DNA of 64,000 nucleotides from Streptomyces sp. BK208 (GTDB lineage Bacteria; Actinomycetota; Actinomycetes; Streptomycetales; Streptomycetaceae): assembly GCF_004364245.1 (NCBI RefSeq), contig NZ_SOAV01000003.1, positions 248,001 through 312,000 on the forward strand. Direction: 5' to 3'. A program made the position numbers and the translations under genes. The notes under the pieces were generated by a model. The model ran no database searches and was not told where the DNA came from. It saw only the letters and a program-made list of their open reading frames with translations. How positions within the stretch are numbered: position 1 is the stretch's first letter; every line of letters starts with the position of its first letter. This document shows, piece by piece, positions 56,105 to 64,000 of the stretch.

Positions 56105-56902
56105 ATGTTCTGGGTTCTTTTCCTCCTGGCGGCCTGGGCCGTCGCCGGCCTCGCCTGCCTGCGGCTGTGCCTGGCCGCCGTACGCGCGGCGGCCGTCCAG
56201 CCGCGCGCCGCCGCCGGTGAGCACGCGCTGACGCTGTACGAGGCGGCGTTCCTGTCCGGTGGCCCGCGGCGGGTGGCCGACCTGACGCTCGTCTCGATGG
56301 CGCGCCAGCGCCGGCTGCTGCTCGCGCACACCGGCTGGGCGACCGTCGTGGACCCGTGCGGCCGGGACGAGATGGAGCGGTCGGTCATCGGGGCGATAGG
56401 GCCCGGGGGGCAGTCGCGGATAGCGCCGGTGCGGGCGGCCGCGGCCGCCGCCGACGCCGTCCGTGGCCTGGCCGACCGGCTGGTGGGCGCGGGCCTCGCC
56501 GTACCGGACGGCGGGGCGGACGGTGTCGCGGCCGGGGTGCGGCGGGTGCGGATCGCCGCGCTGACCGTGTGCGGGCTCGGTCTGGTCTCCCTGGCGATGC
56601 CGCTGCCCGCCACCGAGCCGCGTCTGCTCATCGCCCTGTGGTTCGCGCTGCCGCTCGCCCTGACCCTGGGGTGCCTCGCCATCACGCGCATGGAGATCCA
56701 CCCGTACGCGCGCTGGGCCTCCCCCGCCGGGCAGCGGCTGATCGGCGCCCTCGTGCGGCAGGCCGACGGCTCGGCCGACGACCGGTCCTTCCTCACCTCG
56801 GTCGCCGTGCGGGGTGTCCACGCGATCGGCGAACCGGACCTGCGGGCGGCCTTCGCGCACCGCGAGACGTACACCGGGGAGCACGGGGAGCGCCGGGCCT
56901 GA
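56105..56902 (+). CDS. TIGR04222-like membrane protein
   Basis: 265 aa. One N-terminal membrane segment (about 2-26), the conserved stretch ALTLYEAAFLSGGPRRVADLTLVSM (shortened here) and two further segments (about 150-195). This fits the TIGR04222 family, often encoded near DUF692 genes. Many relatives end in a Cys/Gly-rich tail; this one ends EHGERRA and has no such tail. ATG 56105; role unknown, possibly the partner or anchor of the DUF692 enzyme. Confidence 0.7.
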   Translation: MFWVLFLLAAWAVAGLACLRLCLAAVRAAAVQPRAAAGEHALTLYEAAFLSGGPRRVADLTLVSMARQRRLLLAHTGWATVVDPCGRDEMERSVIGAIGPGGQSRIAPVRAAAAAADAVRGLADRLVGAGLAVPDGGADGVAAGVRRVRIAALTVCGLGLVSLAMPLPATEPRLLIALWFALPLALTLGCLAITRMEIHPYARWASPAGQRLIGALVRQADGSADDRSFLTSVAVRGVHAIGEPDLRAAFAHRETYTGEHGERRA

Positions 56903-57019
56903 CGCGCCGGGGGCGTACGGGCGCACGCGGCGGCGACACCCGCGGGCGGTGCTTGCCCCTGCCGTCCGGTGAACCAACCATCCCTTGTGTCACTCCCCGT
57001 GCCACCGAAGGGATACGCG

Positions 57020-58624
57020 ATGCGAGCTGCCGCCCTCTACTCGGCCGCCGGGTCCTTGCTGCTCACCGCCCTCACCACCGCCCCGGCCCCGGCAGTGCCC
57101 GCGGCGGGACCGGGTTCCGCCGAGGCGCAGGGCACCGCCGTGGCCGCCCGGCGCGCGGCGGCGGCCGGGATCGACTTCGGCAGGTGCCCGAAGGCGGAGG
57201 AACTGCCGGGCGCCATGCGCTGCGGCACGGTCTCGGTGCCCCTCGACTACGCCCACCCCGACGGGAAGCGCATCGAGCTGACCGTCAGCCGGGTGCGGGC
57301 CACCCACCAGGACCCCGCCGACGCCGGGCGCGAGGTCCGGGGCCAGGGCGCACTCCTCTACAACCCGGGCGGCCCCGGCGCCTCCGGGCTGTACTTCCCC
57401 CTGGCCGGCATGGTCCCCGAGTGGAAGCGCCTCGCCGCCGCCTACCACCTCGTCGGGTACGCCCCGCGCGGGGTCGCGCCGTCCGCGCCGCTGTCCTGCC
57501 AGGACCCCGGAGACTTCTTCAAGGGCCCCCGGCCGGCCCCGACGCGGCCCTCGGACGCGTACAAGAAGCGGCGCGCCGCCGAGGCCGAGGCGTACGCGCG
57601 GGGCTGCGCGGAGCGCGGCGGGGACGCGCTGCGGCACTACCACTCGCTCAACAACGCCCGGGACCTGGAGGTCGTCCGCGCGGCACTGGGCGAGCGGCGG
57701 CTCACCTTCATGGGCGGGTCGTACGGCACCTACCTCGGCGCGCTGTACGCGGAGCTGTTCCCCTCGCACGTACGGCGGATGGTGTTCGACGCGGTGGTGA
57801 ACCCGGACCCGGAGCAGGTCTGGTACCGCAACAACCTCGACCAGTCGGAGGCGTTCGAGGACCGCTGGGACGACTTCAAGGAGTGGATCGCCGAGCACGA
57901 CGCCGTGTACGGGCTCGGTGACACGCCGAGGAAGGTGCAGGACAGCTACGAGGAGGCGAGCGCGCGGCTGGCGGTGCGGCCGGCGGGCGGCACGGTCGGG
58001 CCCGCGCAGCTTCAGGGGGCGTTCCTGAAGGCCGGGTACTACGACGACTACTGGCCGCACCGCGCCGAGGCGCTGTCGGCGTACCTGAAGGGGGATCCGC
58101 AGCCGCTGGTCGACCAGGCGGGGACGCGGACCGCGGAGGGCGCGGTGGGGGCGGAGAACGCCAACGCCGTGTACACCGCCGTCGAGTGCAACGACGCGCC
58201 CTGGCCGACCGACTTCGAGGTCTGGGACCGGGACAACACCCGGCTGGCCCGCCGGGCGCCGTTCGAGACCTGGGACAACGTGTGGACGAACCTGCCGTGC
58301 GCCTACTGGCGGGCGCCCCGGCAGCGCCCCCTCGACGTGCGCACCGTGCCGGGCGAGCTGCCGCCGACGCTGGTCCTGGCCGCCGAACGGGACGCGGCGA
58401 CCCCGTACGAGGGCGCGCTGGAGCTGCGGCGGCGGCTGGCGGGCTCGGTGCTGGTGACCGAGCGGGACGCGGGCACGCACGGCATCGCGGGCGGGCCGAA
58501 CGCCTGCGTCAACGGCCACCTGGAGGCGTACCTGCTGGAGGGACGCCTCCCGGCGCGGGACGCGTCGTGCGCCCCGCGCCCGGAACCGGAGCCGGGGAAG
58601 GCCACGGCACCGGAGTCTGACTAG
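57020..58624 (+). CDS. Secreted alpha/beta-hydrolase, tripeptidyl aminopeptidase (TAP) type
   Basis: 534 aa. A signal peptide ([19 protein letters not shown]) precedes the hydrolase. The oxyanion loop NPGGPGASG, nucleophile GGSYGTYLG, acid in AAERDAATP and base in AGTHGIAG form a full catalytic set, with the TAP-like C-terminal domain. Such enzymes cut N-terminal tripeptides from secreted proteins in Streptomyces. ATG 57020 has GAAGGG 7 nt upstream. Its TAG stop shares CTAG with the convergent hemQ stop. Confidence 0.88.
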   Translation: MRAAALYSAAGSLLLTALTTAPAPAVPAAGPGSAEAQGTAVAARRAAAAGIDFGRCPKAEELPGAMRCGTVSVPLDYAHPDGKRIELTVSRVRATHQDPADAGREVRGQGALLYNPGGPGASGLYFPLAGMVPEWKRLAAAYHLVGYAPRGVAPSAPLSCQDPGDFFKGPRPAPTRPSDAYKKRRAAEAEAYARGCAERGGDALRHYHSLNNARDLEVVRAALGERRLTFMGGSYGTYLGALYAELFPSHVRRMVFDAVVNPDPEQVWYRNNLDQSEAFEDRWDDFKEWIAEHDAVYGLGDTPRKVQDSYEEASARLAVRPAGGTVGPAQLQGAFLKAGYYDDYWPHRAEALSAYLKGDPQPLVDQAGTRTAEGAVGAENANAVYTAVECNDAPWPTDFEVWDRDNTRLARRAPFETWDNVWTNLPCAYWRAPRQRPLDVRTVPGELPPTLVLAAERDAATPYEGALELRRRLAGSVLVTERDAGTHGIAGGPNACVNGHLEAYLLEGRLPARDASCAPRPEPEPGKATAPESD

Positions 58625-59352
58625 GCCAGTCCGGCGACCAGCTCGCCGATGTCCTTGCGGCGCCCGGTGTAGAACGGGATCTCCTCGCGGACGTGGCGGC
58701 GGGCCTCGGAGCCGCGCAGGTGGCGCATGAGGTCGACGATGCGGTGCAGTTCGTCGGCCTCGAAGGCGAGGATCCACTCGTAGTCGCCCAGCGAGAAGGA
58801 GGCGACCGTGTTGGCGCGCACGTCCGGGAAACCGCGGGCCATCTTGCCGTGGTCGGCGAGCATGCGGCGGCGGTCCTCGTCGGGCAGCAGGTACCAGTCG
58901 TAGGAGCGCACGAACGGGTAGACGCTGATGTAGTCGCGCGGCGTCTCGTCGGCCAGGAAGGCCGGGATGTGCGCCCGGTTGAACTCGGCGGGGCGGTGCA
59001 GCGCCATGTTCGACCAGACCGGCTCCAGCGCCCGGCCGAGCTTCGTGCGGCGGAAGAGGTTGTACGCCTCCTGCAGCTGGTCGGCGGTCTCCGCGTGCCA
59101 CCAGATCATCAGGTCGGCGTCGGCGCGCAGACCGGAGAGGTCGTAGGTGCCGCGGATCGTCACGTCCTTCGCGGCGAGCTGGTCGAACAGCTCCTGGACC
59201 TCGTCGGCGTACCCGGCGCGGTCCTCGGGGAGCGTGTCCTTGAGCTTGAAGACGGACCAGAGGGTGTAGCGGATGACCTCGTTGAGGTCCTTGGCCAGCT
59301 TGCCCTTGTTCGGGATGCGCTCGGCCGCGGGGGTGGAGGCGTCGTCACTCAT
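58621..59352 (-). CDS. hemQ: Coproheme decarboxylase HemQ (ChdC)
   Basis: 243 aa of the chlorite-dismutase-like superfamily. [13 protein letters not shown] and the [14 protein letters not shown] segment, whose His should be the proximal heme ligand, identify HemQ/ChdC, which converts coproheme to heme b in the coproporphyrin-dependent pathway of Actinobacteria and Firmicutes. ATG 59352 starts 4 nt after the hemY stop, so hemY-hemQ form one operon. Ends on the same CTAG as the hydrolase gene. Confidence 0.92.
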   Translation of the reverse strand: MSDDASTPAAERIPNKGKLAKDLNEVIRYTLWSVFKLKDTLPEDRAGYADEVQELFDQLAAKDVTIRGTYDLSGLRADADLMIWWHAETADQLQEAYNLFRRTKLGRALEPVWSNMALHRPAEFNRAHIPAFLADETPRDYISVYPFVRSYDWYLLPDEDRRRMLADHGKMARGFPDVRANTVASFSLGDYEWILAFEADELHRIVDLMRHLRGSEARRHVREEIPFYTGRRKDIGELVAGLA

Positions 59353-59356
59353 GGCC

Positions 59357-60841
59357 CTATTCTCCCGCTCCGCCGTGCAGGCTCTGCACCGGGTGGGCCG
59401 TGAGCTGCTCCACACCGCGCAGGTCGCCGCGGATCTGGTCGGCGGCCGCGTACGCGCTCGCGATGCTCGCCGGGATGCCGACGCCGTCGTACGCCGCGCC
59501 GCACACCGCGAGACCGGGCAGCTTCGCGACGTGCGCGCGGACGCGGGCCACGCGCGCGTGGTGGCCGACGGGGTACTGCGGCAGGCCGTCCTGCCAGCGG
59601 GTGACGCGGGTGGCGACCGGCGCGGCGGTCAGGCCGGTGGCCTCGGCCAGGTCGTGCCGGGAGACGGCGACCAGACCCTCGTCGTCGCGGCCGAGGATCT
59701 CCGTGTCCCCGTACCGGCCCACCGAGGTGCGCAGGACGACCAGGTCCGGGTCCTCCTCGGCGATCCAGCCCCACTTGCGGGAGGCGAAGGTGGACGCCTT
59801 GATGGTGCGCCCGTCGACCGGCGGCACCAGGAAGCCGCTGCCCTCGGGGAGCGCGGCGGCCTCCGAGCGGCGGTAGGCGAGGGTGATCAGGGCCATCGAG
59901 GCGTACTCGACCGCGGACAGCTCGGCCGCGGCCGCGGGCGCCTCGGCGCGCAGCAGCTCGGCGGCGGGGCGGGCGGGGACGGCGACGACGACCGCGTCGG
60001 CGTGCAGCACCCGGTCCCCGGCGACGATCCGCCAGCCGTCGGCGGCGGTGCGACGCAGCTCCGTGACGGGCGCGTCGGTGACGATCTCGCCGCCCCGTGC
60101 GCGGACCGACTCGGCGACGGCGGACGGGAGGGTGCCGATGCCGCCCGCGATGCCCATGAACACCGGGCCGCTCGGCGGTGAGGTGGCCGTACGGCCCTGG
60201 AGGGCGCGCACCGCCTCGGTCAGGGAGGTGTGGGTGCGGGCTGCCTCGAAGAGCTGCGGCACGGCCGAGCGCAGGGAGATGCGGTAGGCGTCGCCCGCGT
60301 AGACGCCGCCCAGCAGCGGCTCCACGAGGCGGTCGACCACCTCGCGGCCGAGGCGCGCGGCGACGTACTCCCCCACGGCCACGTCGTCGCCGACCTCGGT
60401 GCGGGGCAGTTCGGCGTCGCGCTCGATGCGGGCGAGGCCCTCCGCGGAGAGCACGCCGGACAGGGCGGCGGCGGTGCCGGGGACGCCCATGACGTGGCCC
60501 TTGGGCATGGGGCGCAGGGCGCCGCGGGTCCACAGGGAGGCCGTCGCGGTGGACGGCGGCTGGAGGCGGTCGGCGAGTCCCGCGGCGCGGGCCAGGCCGA
60601 CGGCCTCGGGGCGGCGGGCCAGCATCGACTCGGCGCCGAGGTCGACGCGGACGCCGGCGATCTCGCCGGGCAGCAGCTTGCCGCCGACGCGGCCGGACGC
60701 CTCCAGGACGGTCACCCGGGCGCCGCCCTCCAGGAGGCGGTGGGCGGCGGCCAGTCCGGCGATGCCGGCTCCGACGACGACGACGTGTCCGGGTCCCGCG
60801 TCCTGGGGAAGCCCACCCGCTGGGGTCTCACTTGCGCACAT
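59357..60841 (-). CDS. hemY: Coproporphyrinogen/protoporphyrinogen oxidase (HemY/CgoX)
   Basis: 494 aa flavoenzyme. FAD motif [18 protein letters not shown], the [11 protein letters not shown] continuation, [14 protein letters not shown] and [14 protein letters not shown] are those of oxygen-dependent porphyrinogen oxidases. In actinobacteria the enzyme oxidises coproporphyrinogen III to coproporphyrin III, which is then metallated and decarboxylated by HemQ, encoded next. ATG 60841 has GGGGA only 1 nt upstream. Divergent from the DUF4349 gene. Confidence 0.92.
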   Translation of the reverse strand: MCASETPAGGLPQDAGPGHVVVVGAGIAGLAAAHRLLEGGARVTVLEASGRVGGKLLPGEIAGVRVDLGAESMLARRPEAVGLARAAGLADRLQPPSTATASLWTRGALRPMPKGHVMGVPGTAAALSGVLSAEGLARIERDAELPRTEVGDDVAVGEYVAARLGREVVDRLVEPLLGGVYAGDAYRISLRSAVPQLFEAARTHTSLTEAVRALQGRTATSPPSGPVFMGIAGGIGTLPSAVAESVRARGGEIVTDAPVTELRRTAADGWRIVAGDRVLHADAVVVAVPARPAAELLRAEAPAAAAELSAVEYASMALITLAYRRSEAAALPEGSGFLVPPVDGRTIKASTFASRKWGWIAEEDPDLVVLRTSVGRYGDTEILGRDDEGLVAVSRHDLAEATGLTAAPVATRVTRWQDGLPQYPVGHHARVARVRAHVAKLPGLAVCGAAYDGVGIPASIASAYAAADQIRGDLRGVEQLTAHPVQSLHGGAGE

Positions 60842-61037
60842 GTCCCCAGCGTCTCAGACGGCACCGGCGCCGCCCCCGGTGCCGGGGTGGACCCGGCGTC
60901 CGGGCCGCGGGTCCCGCACCCGCCCGCCGGCCCGTGAGTCCGGACCGTGATCTCTTCGGAACCGTTCCGCGCCGTCGTGCGCGCCCCTTCGCGCGTCGTA
61001 GAGACATCAGTCGACACGACAAGCGGGGGGACCCACG

Positions 61038-62123
61038 ATGCAGGCACGACGAACGGCCGCACGATCCGCGGCCCGGCCGGCCACCGCACGGCGAGCGGCG
61101 GCCCGCGGGCCCGCTCCCCGAGCCCGCGCCCTGGCCGGGCTCCTGCTGGTCGCGGCGCTCGCCCTCACCGGCTGCAGCGCGTCGGACTCCGGTTCCGCGT
61201 CCGACGCGGGCGGCGGCGACAAGGCGGCCGCGCCGCAGGAGGGCTCGCGGGCGGAGGGCTCGCAGGCCGACGACCGGACCGGCGCCGCCGGTGAGGGCGG
61301 GAAGGGCGGTGCCGGGGACGCGGGGGCGAGCGCGCCGCCGAAGCTCGCCCCGGCCCACATCATCCGCACCGTCTCGCTGAGTGTCCAGGTCAAGGACACG
61401 CCCAAGGCGCTCGACGCGGCCCGCACCGCGACCGAGAACGCCGGCGGCTACGTCGGCGACGAGACCACCACCCGCGACACGGAGGGCCACGAGCGGACCC
61501 AGGTGAAGCTCCGCGTGCCGGTGGAGCGGTACGAGGAGGTGCTGGACGACCTGGAGGGCGCCGGGAAGCTGCTGCAGCGCAACGCGACCGCCGAGGACGT
61601 CACCGACCAGGTGGTGGACGTGGACAGCCGGGTGAGGTCGCAGCGCGCCAGCGTGGCCCGGGTCCGCGAGCTGATGGACCGGGCGACGAAGCTGAGCGAC
61701 GTGGTGACGCTGGAGGGCGAGCTGAGCACCCGTCAGGCGGAGCTGGAGGCGTTGCTGGCCCGGCAGGCGGCCCTGAAGGACCGCACCAGCCTGGCCACCA
61801 TCACCCTGTCCCTGTCGGAGACGCCGGTGAAGCCCGCGGAGAAGAAGGACGAGGACGAGGACCCGGGGTTCGTCGACGCGCTGGCGGGCGGCTGGGACGC
61901 CTTCGTGACGATGCTGCGCTGGGTGGCGGTGGTGTTCGGCGCGGTGCTGCCGTTCGCCGCGGCGGGGGCGCTGCTGGTGCTGCTGTGGCTGCGGGTCCTG
62001 CGCCCCCGGCTGGGCCGCGCGGCGACGGCTCCGGCGTCGCCGCGCGGGGATGCGGCGCGCGGTGGGGAGGCGGTGCGCGGCGGGGAGGCGGTGCGCGGCG
62101 GGGAGGCCGGCGGAGAGGACTGA
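61038..62123 (+). CDS. DUF4349 membrane-anchored lipoprotein
   Basis: 361 aa. A long Arg/Ala-rich N-terminus, hydrophobic segment and lipobox ALTGC (Cys46), a Gly/Ser/Ala-rich spacer, a DUF4349 domain (about 105-275) with SLSVQVKDTPKALDAARTA and VDSRVRSQRASVARVREL (coiled-coil), one membrane segment (about 300-330), then a cytoplasmic tail in which RGGEAV is repeated from an 18-bp DNA repeat. DUF4349 proteins have unknown function and are membrane-bound. GGGGGA precedes ATG 61038. Confidence 0.85.
   Translation: MQARRTAARSAARPATARRAAARGPAPRARALAGLLLVAALALTGCSASDSGSASDAGGGDKAAAPQEGSRAEGSQADDRTGAAGEGGKGGAGDAGASAPPKLAPAHIIRTVSLSVQVKDTPKALDAARTATENAGGYVGDETTTRDTEGHERTQVKLRVPVERYEEVLDDLEGAGKLLQRNATAEDVTDQVVDVDSRVRSQRASVARVRELMDRATKLSDVVTLEGELSTRQAELEALLARQAALKDRTSLATITLSLSETPVKPAEKKDEDEDPGFVDALAGGWDAFVTMLRWVAVVFGAVLPFAAAGALLVLLWLRVLRPRLGRAATAPASPRGDAARGGEAVRGGEAVRGGEAGGED
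62052..62105 (+). repeat. 18-bp tandem repeat in the DUF4349 coding region
   Basis: Three copies (62052-62069 with two mismatches, then two exact copies of GCGGTGCGCGGCGGGGAG) encode the repeated GlyGluAlaValArgGly tail. The unit is 6 codons, so copy number may change without frameshift. Confidence 0.85.
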
Positions 62124-62138
62124 AATGCCCCGCCCGCG

Positions 62139-62150
62139 TAGCGTGTTCGC
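62139..62150 (+). promoter_or_regulatory. -10 element adjoining a leaderless start
   Basis: TAGCGT (62139-62144) lies 6 nt before ATG 62151, giving a likely leaderless mRNA for the flavoenzyme. The -35 is not convincing. Confidence 0.4.
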
Positions 62151-63548
62151 ATGAGCATGAGCGTTGCGGGTGGTACGAGGGAACGACTGGTCGTCGTGGG
62201 TGGCGACGCCGCGGGGATGTCCGCGGCGTCGCAGGCGCGCCGGCTGAAGGGGCCGGACGAGCTGGAGATCGTGGCCTTCGAACGCGGTCACTTCAGCTCC
62301 TTCTCGGCGTGCGGCATCCCGTACTGGGTCGGCGGCGACGTGGACGAGCGGGACCGGCTCGTCGCCCGCACGCCCGAGGAGCACCGCGCCCGCGACATCG
62401 ACCTGAGGATGCGCACCGAGGTCACGGAGATCGACGTGGCCGGCGGCCGGGTACGCGCGCGTGACGTCGATTCCGGGACGGAGTCCTGGACGTCGTACGA
62501 CAAGCTCGTGATCGGGACCGGGGCGCGGCCGATCCGGCCGGAGCTGCCGGGTGTCGACGCGCCCGGCGTGCACGGGGTGCAGACGCTGGACGACGGGCAG
62601 GCGCTGCTCGACACGCTGGCGCGCTCACGTGGCCGTCGCGCGGTCGTCGTCGGCGCCGGGTACATCGGCGTGGAGATGGCCGAGGCGCTGATCAAACGCG
62701 GCTACGAGGTGACGGTCGTCAACCGCGGCCGGGAGCCGATGTCGACGCTCGACCCGGACATGGGCCGCATGGTGCGCGAGGCGATGGAGGGCCTCGGCAT
62801 CACCATGGTGAACGGCGCGGAGGTCACCGAGGTGCTGACCGGTGACGACGGCCGGGTCCGGGCGGTGGCGACGCGGGACGCGGAGTTCCCGGCGGACGTG
62901 GTGGTGCTCGGCATCGGGGTACGGCCCGAGACGCGGCTCGCCGAGGCCGCGGGGCTGCCGCTCGGCGCCCACGGCGGGCTGCTGACCGACCTGGCGATGC
63001 GGGTGCGCGGCCACGAGAACATCTGGGCGGGCGGCGACTGCGTGGAGGTGCTCGACCTGGTCTCCGGACAGCACCGGCACATTCCGCTGGGCACGCACGC
63101 CAACAAGCACGGGCAGGTCATCGGCACCAACGCGGGCGGCGGTTACGCGACCTTCCCCGGCGTGGTCGGTACGGCGGTCAGCAAGGTGTGCGACCTGGAG
63201 ATCGCGCGGACCGGTCTGCGGGAGAAGGACGCGCTGCGCGCGGGGCTGCGGTTCGTGACGGCGACCATCGAGTCCACCAGCCGCGCGGGCTACTACCCGA
63301 ACTCCTCCCCCATGACGGTGAAGATGCTGGCCGAGCGGCGCACCGGGCGGCTGCTCGGGGTGCAGATCGTGGGCCGTGAGGGCGCGGGCAAGCGGGTCGA
63401 CATCGCCGCGGTGGCCCTCACGGCCGGGATGACGGTCGAGCAGATGACCGCCCTGGACCTGGGCTACGCGCCGCCCTTCTCGCCGGTGTGGGATCCGGTG
63501 CTGGTGGCCGCCCGCAAGGCGACCCGGGCGGTCGAGCGGCAGGGCTGA
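62151..63548 (+). CDS. CoA-disulfide-reductase-like FAD/NAD(P) oxidoreductase
   Basis: 465 aa. FAD motif VVVGGDAAGMSAASQARR, single redox Cys in FSACGIPYW, NAD(P) motif VVVGAGYIGVEMAEAL and EDGL-like VWAGGDCVEV, and the C-terminal TIRP-type dimer domain. The single cysteine places it with CoA-disulfide reductases and NADH oxidases/peroxidases rather than two-Cys reductases. Streptomyces uses mycothiol, so a persulfide, NADH peroxidase or CoA role is open. The start ATG 62151 has no ribosome site; a second in-frame ATG follows. Confidence 0.85.
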   Translation: MSMSVAGGTRERLVVVGGDAAGMSAASQARRLKGPDELEIVAFERGHFSSFSACGIPYWVGGDVDERDRLVARTPEEHRARDIDLRMRTEVTEIDVAGGRVRARDVDSGTESWTSYDKLVIGTGARPIRPELPGVDAPGVHGVQTLDDGQALLDTLARSRGRRAVVVGAGYIGVEMAEALIKRGYEVTVVNRGREPMSTLDPDMGRMVREAMEGLGITMVNGAEVTEVLTGDDGRVRAVATRDAEFPADVVVLGIGVRPETRLAEAAGLPLGAHGGLLTDLAMRVRGHENIWAGGDCVEVLDLVSGQHRHIPLGTHANKHGQVIGTNAGGGYATFPGVVGTAVSKVCDLEIARTGLREKDALRAGLRFVTATIESTSRAGYYPNSSPMTVKMLAERRTGRLLGVQIVGREGAGKRVDIAAVALTAGMTVEQMTALDLGYAPPFSPVWDPVLVAARKATRAVERQG

Positions 63549-63565
63549 GCGCTACGCCGCCGAGC

Positions 63566-63661
63566 GGGACGCCGGAGCCCACGGCACCGCGCGGGGCATC
63601 GGAACCACGACGCCCAGCGGGGACGCCGGAACCCACGGCACCGCGCGGGGACGCCGGAGCC
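63566..63661. repeat. 31-bp direct repeats behind the flavoenzyme gene
   Basis: A 31-bp unit starting GGGACGCCGGA occurs at 63566-63596 and, with one mismatch, at 63620-63650 (period 54), and the first 14 bases of the unit recur at 63648-63661. Located between two convergent genes. Confidence 0.75.
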
Positions 63662-63684
63662 TGCGGCGCCGGGGGCGCCCGGCC

Positions 63685-63999
63685 CTACGCCGTCCCGTTG
63701 ATGCGGTCGATGGCCTGCCGTGCCTGCTCGGCCGGGGGCCGGGACGGCAAGGAGGACACCGAGCCCGGGGCGGTCATCGGCCCCGGAGCGGCCACCGCGG
63801 GCGGCTGCTCGCCGGCGGGCCTCGCGTGCGTCGCGGGCCGGGTGGAGCGCAGCCGGTGGCTGACCGCCTCGTCCAGGGTGACCGGCCGCTGCGTCTGCGC
63901 GGCCAGCCGCCCGGCCTCCTGACCGAGCCGGGCGACGTCCTCCCAGGGCAGCCGCAGCACGAGGGCGACCTCGGCCTCGCCGTCGGGCAGGGCGTGCAT
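63685..63999 (-). CDS. Hypothetical protein at the right window edge
   Basis: 104 aa from ATG 63999, one base from the end of the window, so the gene may extend upstream. The N-terminal part (MHALPDGEAEVALVLRLPWED, then ARLGQEAGRLAAQTQRPVTLDEAVSHRL) looks like a small helical family seen in Streptomyces; the C-terminal part is Pro/Ala/Ser-rich. No function assigned. Confidence 0.6.
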   Translation of the reverse strand: MHALPDGEAEVALVLRLPWEDVARLGQEAGRLAAQTQRPVTLDEAVSHRLRSTRPATHARPAGEQPPAVAAPGPMTAPGSVSSLPSRPPAEQARQAIDRINGTA

Positions 64000-64000
64000 C

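Overview
The window is chromosomal DNA from a Streptomyces. Base composition is very GC-rich with G/C-ending codons throughout, GTG and TTG starts are frequent, and several marker genes are recognisable: a geosmin synthase next to a CprB-type gamma-butyrolactone-receptor homologue, an lrm/mgt macrolide-resistance pair, a conservon (cvnABCD), and actinobacterial heme enzymes (HemQ/ChdC and a HemY-type oxidase). From memory the gene order resembles the S. coelicolor region around SCO6039-SCO6096; this was not checked by alignment. I saw no rRNA, tRNA, insertion sequence, prophage or CRISPR array, so this looks like core or conserved chromosome rather than an island.

Left part (1-12.5 kb): the end of a sulfonate/sulfate-type ABC importer with a sirohydrochlorin chelatase (sulfur assimilation); a DUF1697 gene; the macrolide-resistance pair mgt (glycosyltransferase) and lrm (Erm-type 23S rRNA methyltransferase), with a leader region that looks like an attenuator; a three-gene sugar ABC importer; an APH-type kinase; a DEDDh exonuclease; and a HEPN-like protein.

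12.8-25.4 kb: alpha-glucan and trehalose metabolism (glgX, treY, treZ), interrupted by an M14 carboxypeptidase, a DUF1707-FHA protein, a frameshifted MerR regulator beside an intact MerR-like operator, and a quinone oxidoreductase. An APH-fold protein that has lost its catalytic residues and an M24 peptidase follow.

26-36.3 kb: a PDZ-only membrane protein, geosmin synthase, a DUF89/ARMT1-like protein with cprB, a lone sugar-binding lipoprotein, then the conservon. The conservon kinase lacks the usual histidine.

36.3-45.1 kb: a four-gene osmoprotectant (quaternary amine) ABC importer, msrB with murC (outside any division cluster), a small UspA-like protein, a RibD-C reductase and a ZapE/AFG1 ATPase.

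45.1-64 kb: a secreted small protein, a beta-carbonic anhydrase and a SulP transporter (a likely bicarbonate module) behind a striking palindrome plus 11-bp direct repeats; a slipin; a PhoX-like Tat protein; a FAD/Rieske oxidoreductase; a polysaccharide deacetylase; a small zinc-ribbon protein; a PTH2-type hydrolase; a DUF692 (MNIO) enzyme fused to an extra C-terminal domain with a TIGR04222-like membrane protein nearby; a TAP-type protease; HemQ and HemY; a DUF4349 lipoprotein; a CoA-disulfide-reductase-like flavoenzyme; and a gene at the right edge.

The best candidates for under-described biology are the DUF692/TIGR04222 locus, the carbonic anhydrase/SulP/secreted-protein unit with its regulatory region, the His-less conservon kinase beside an orphan binding protein, and the lrm leader.
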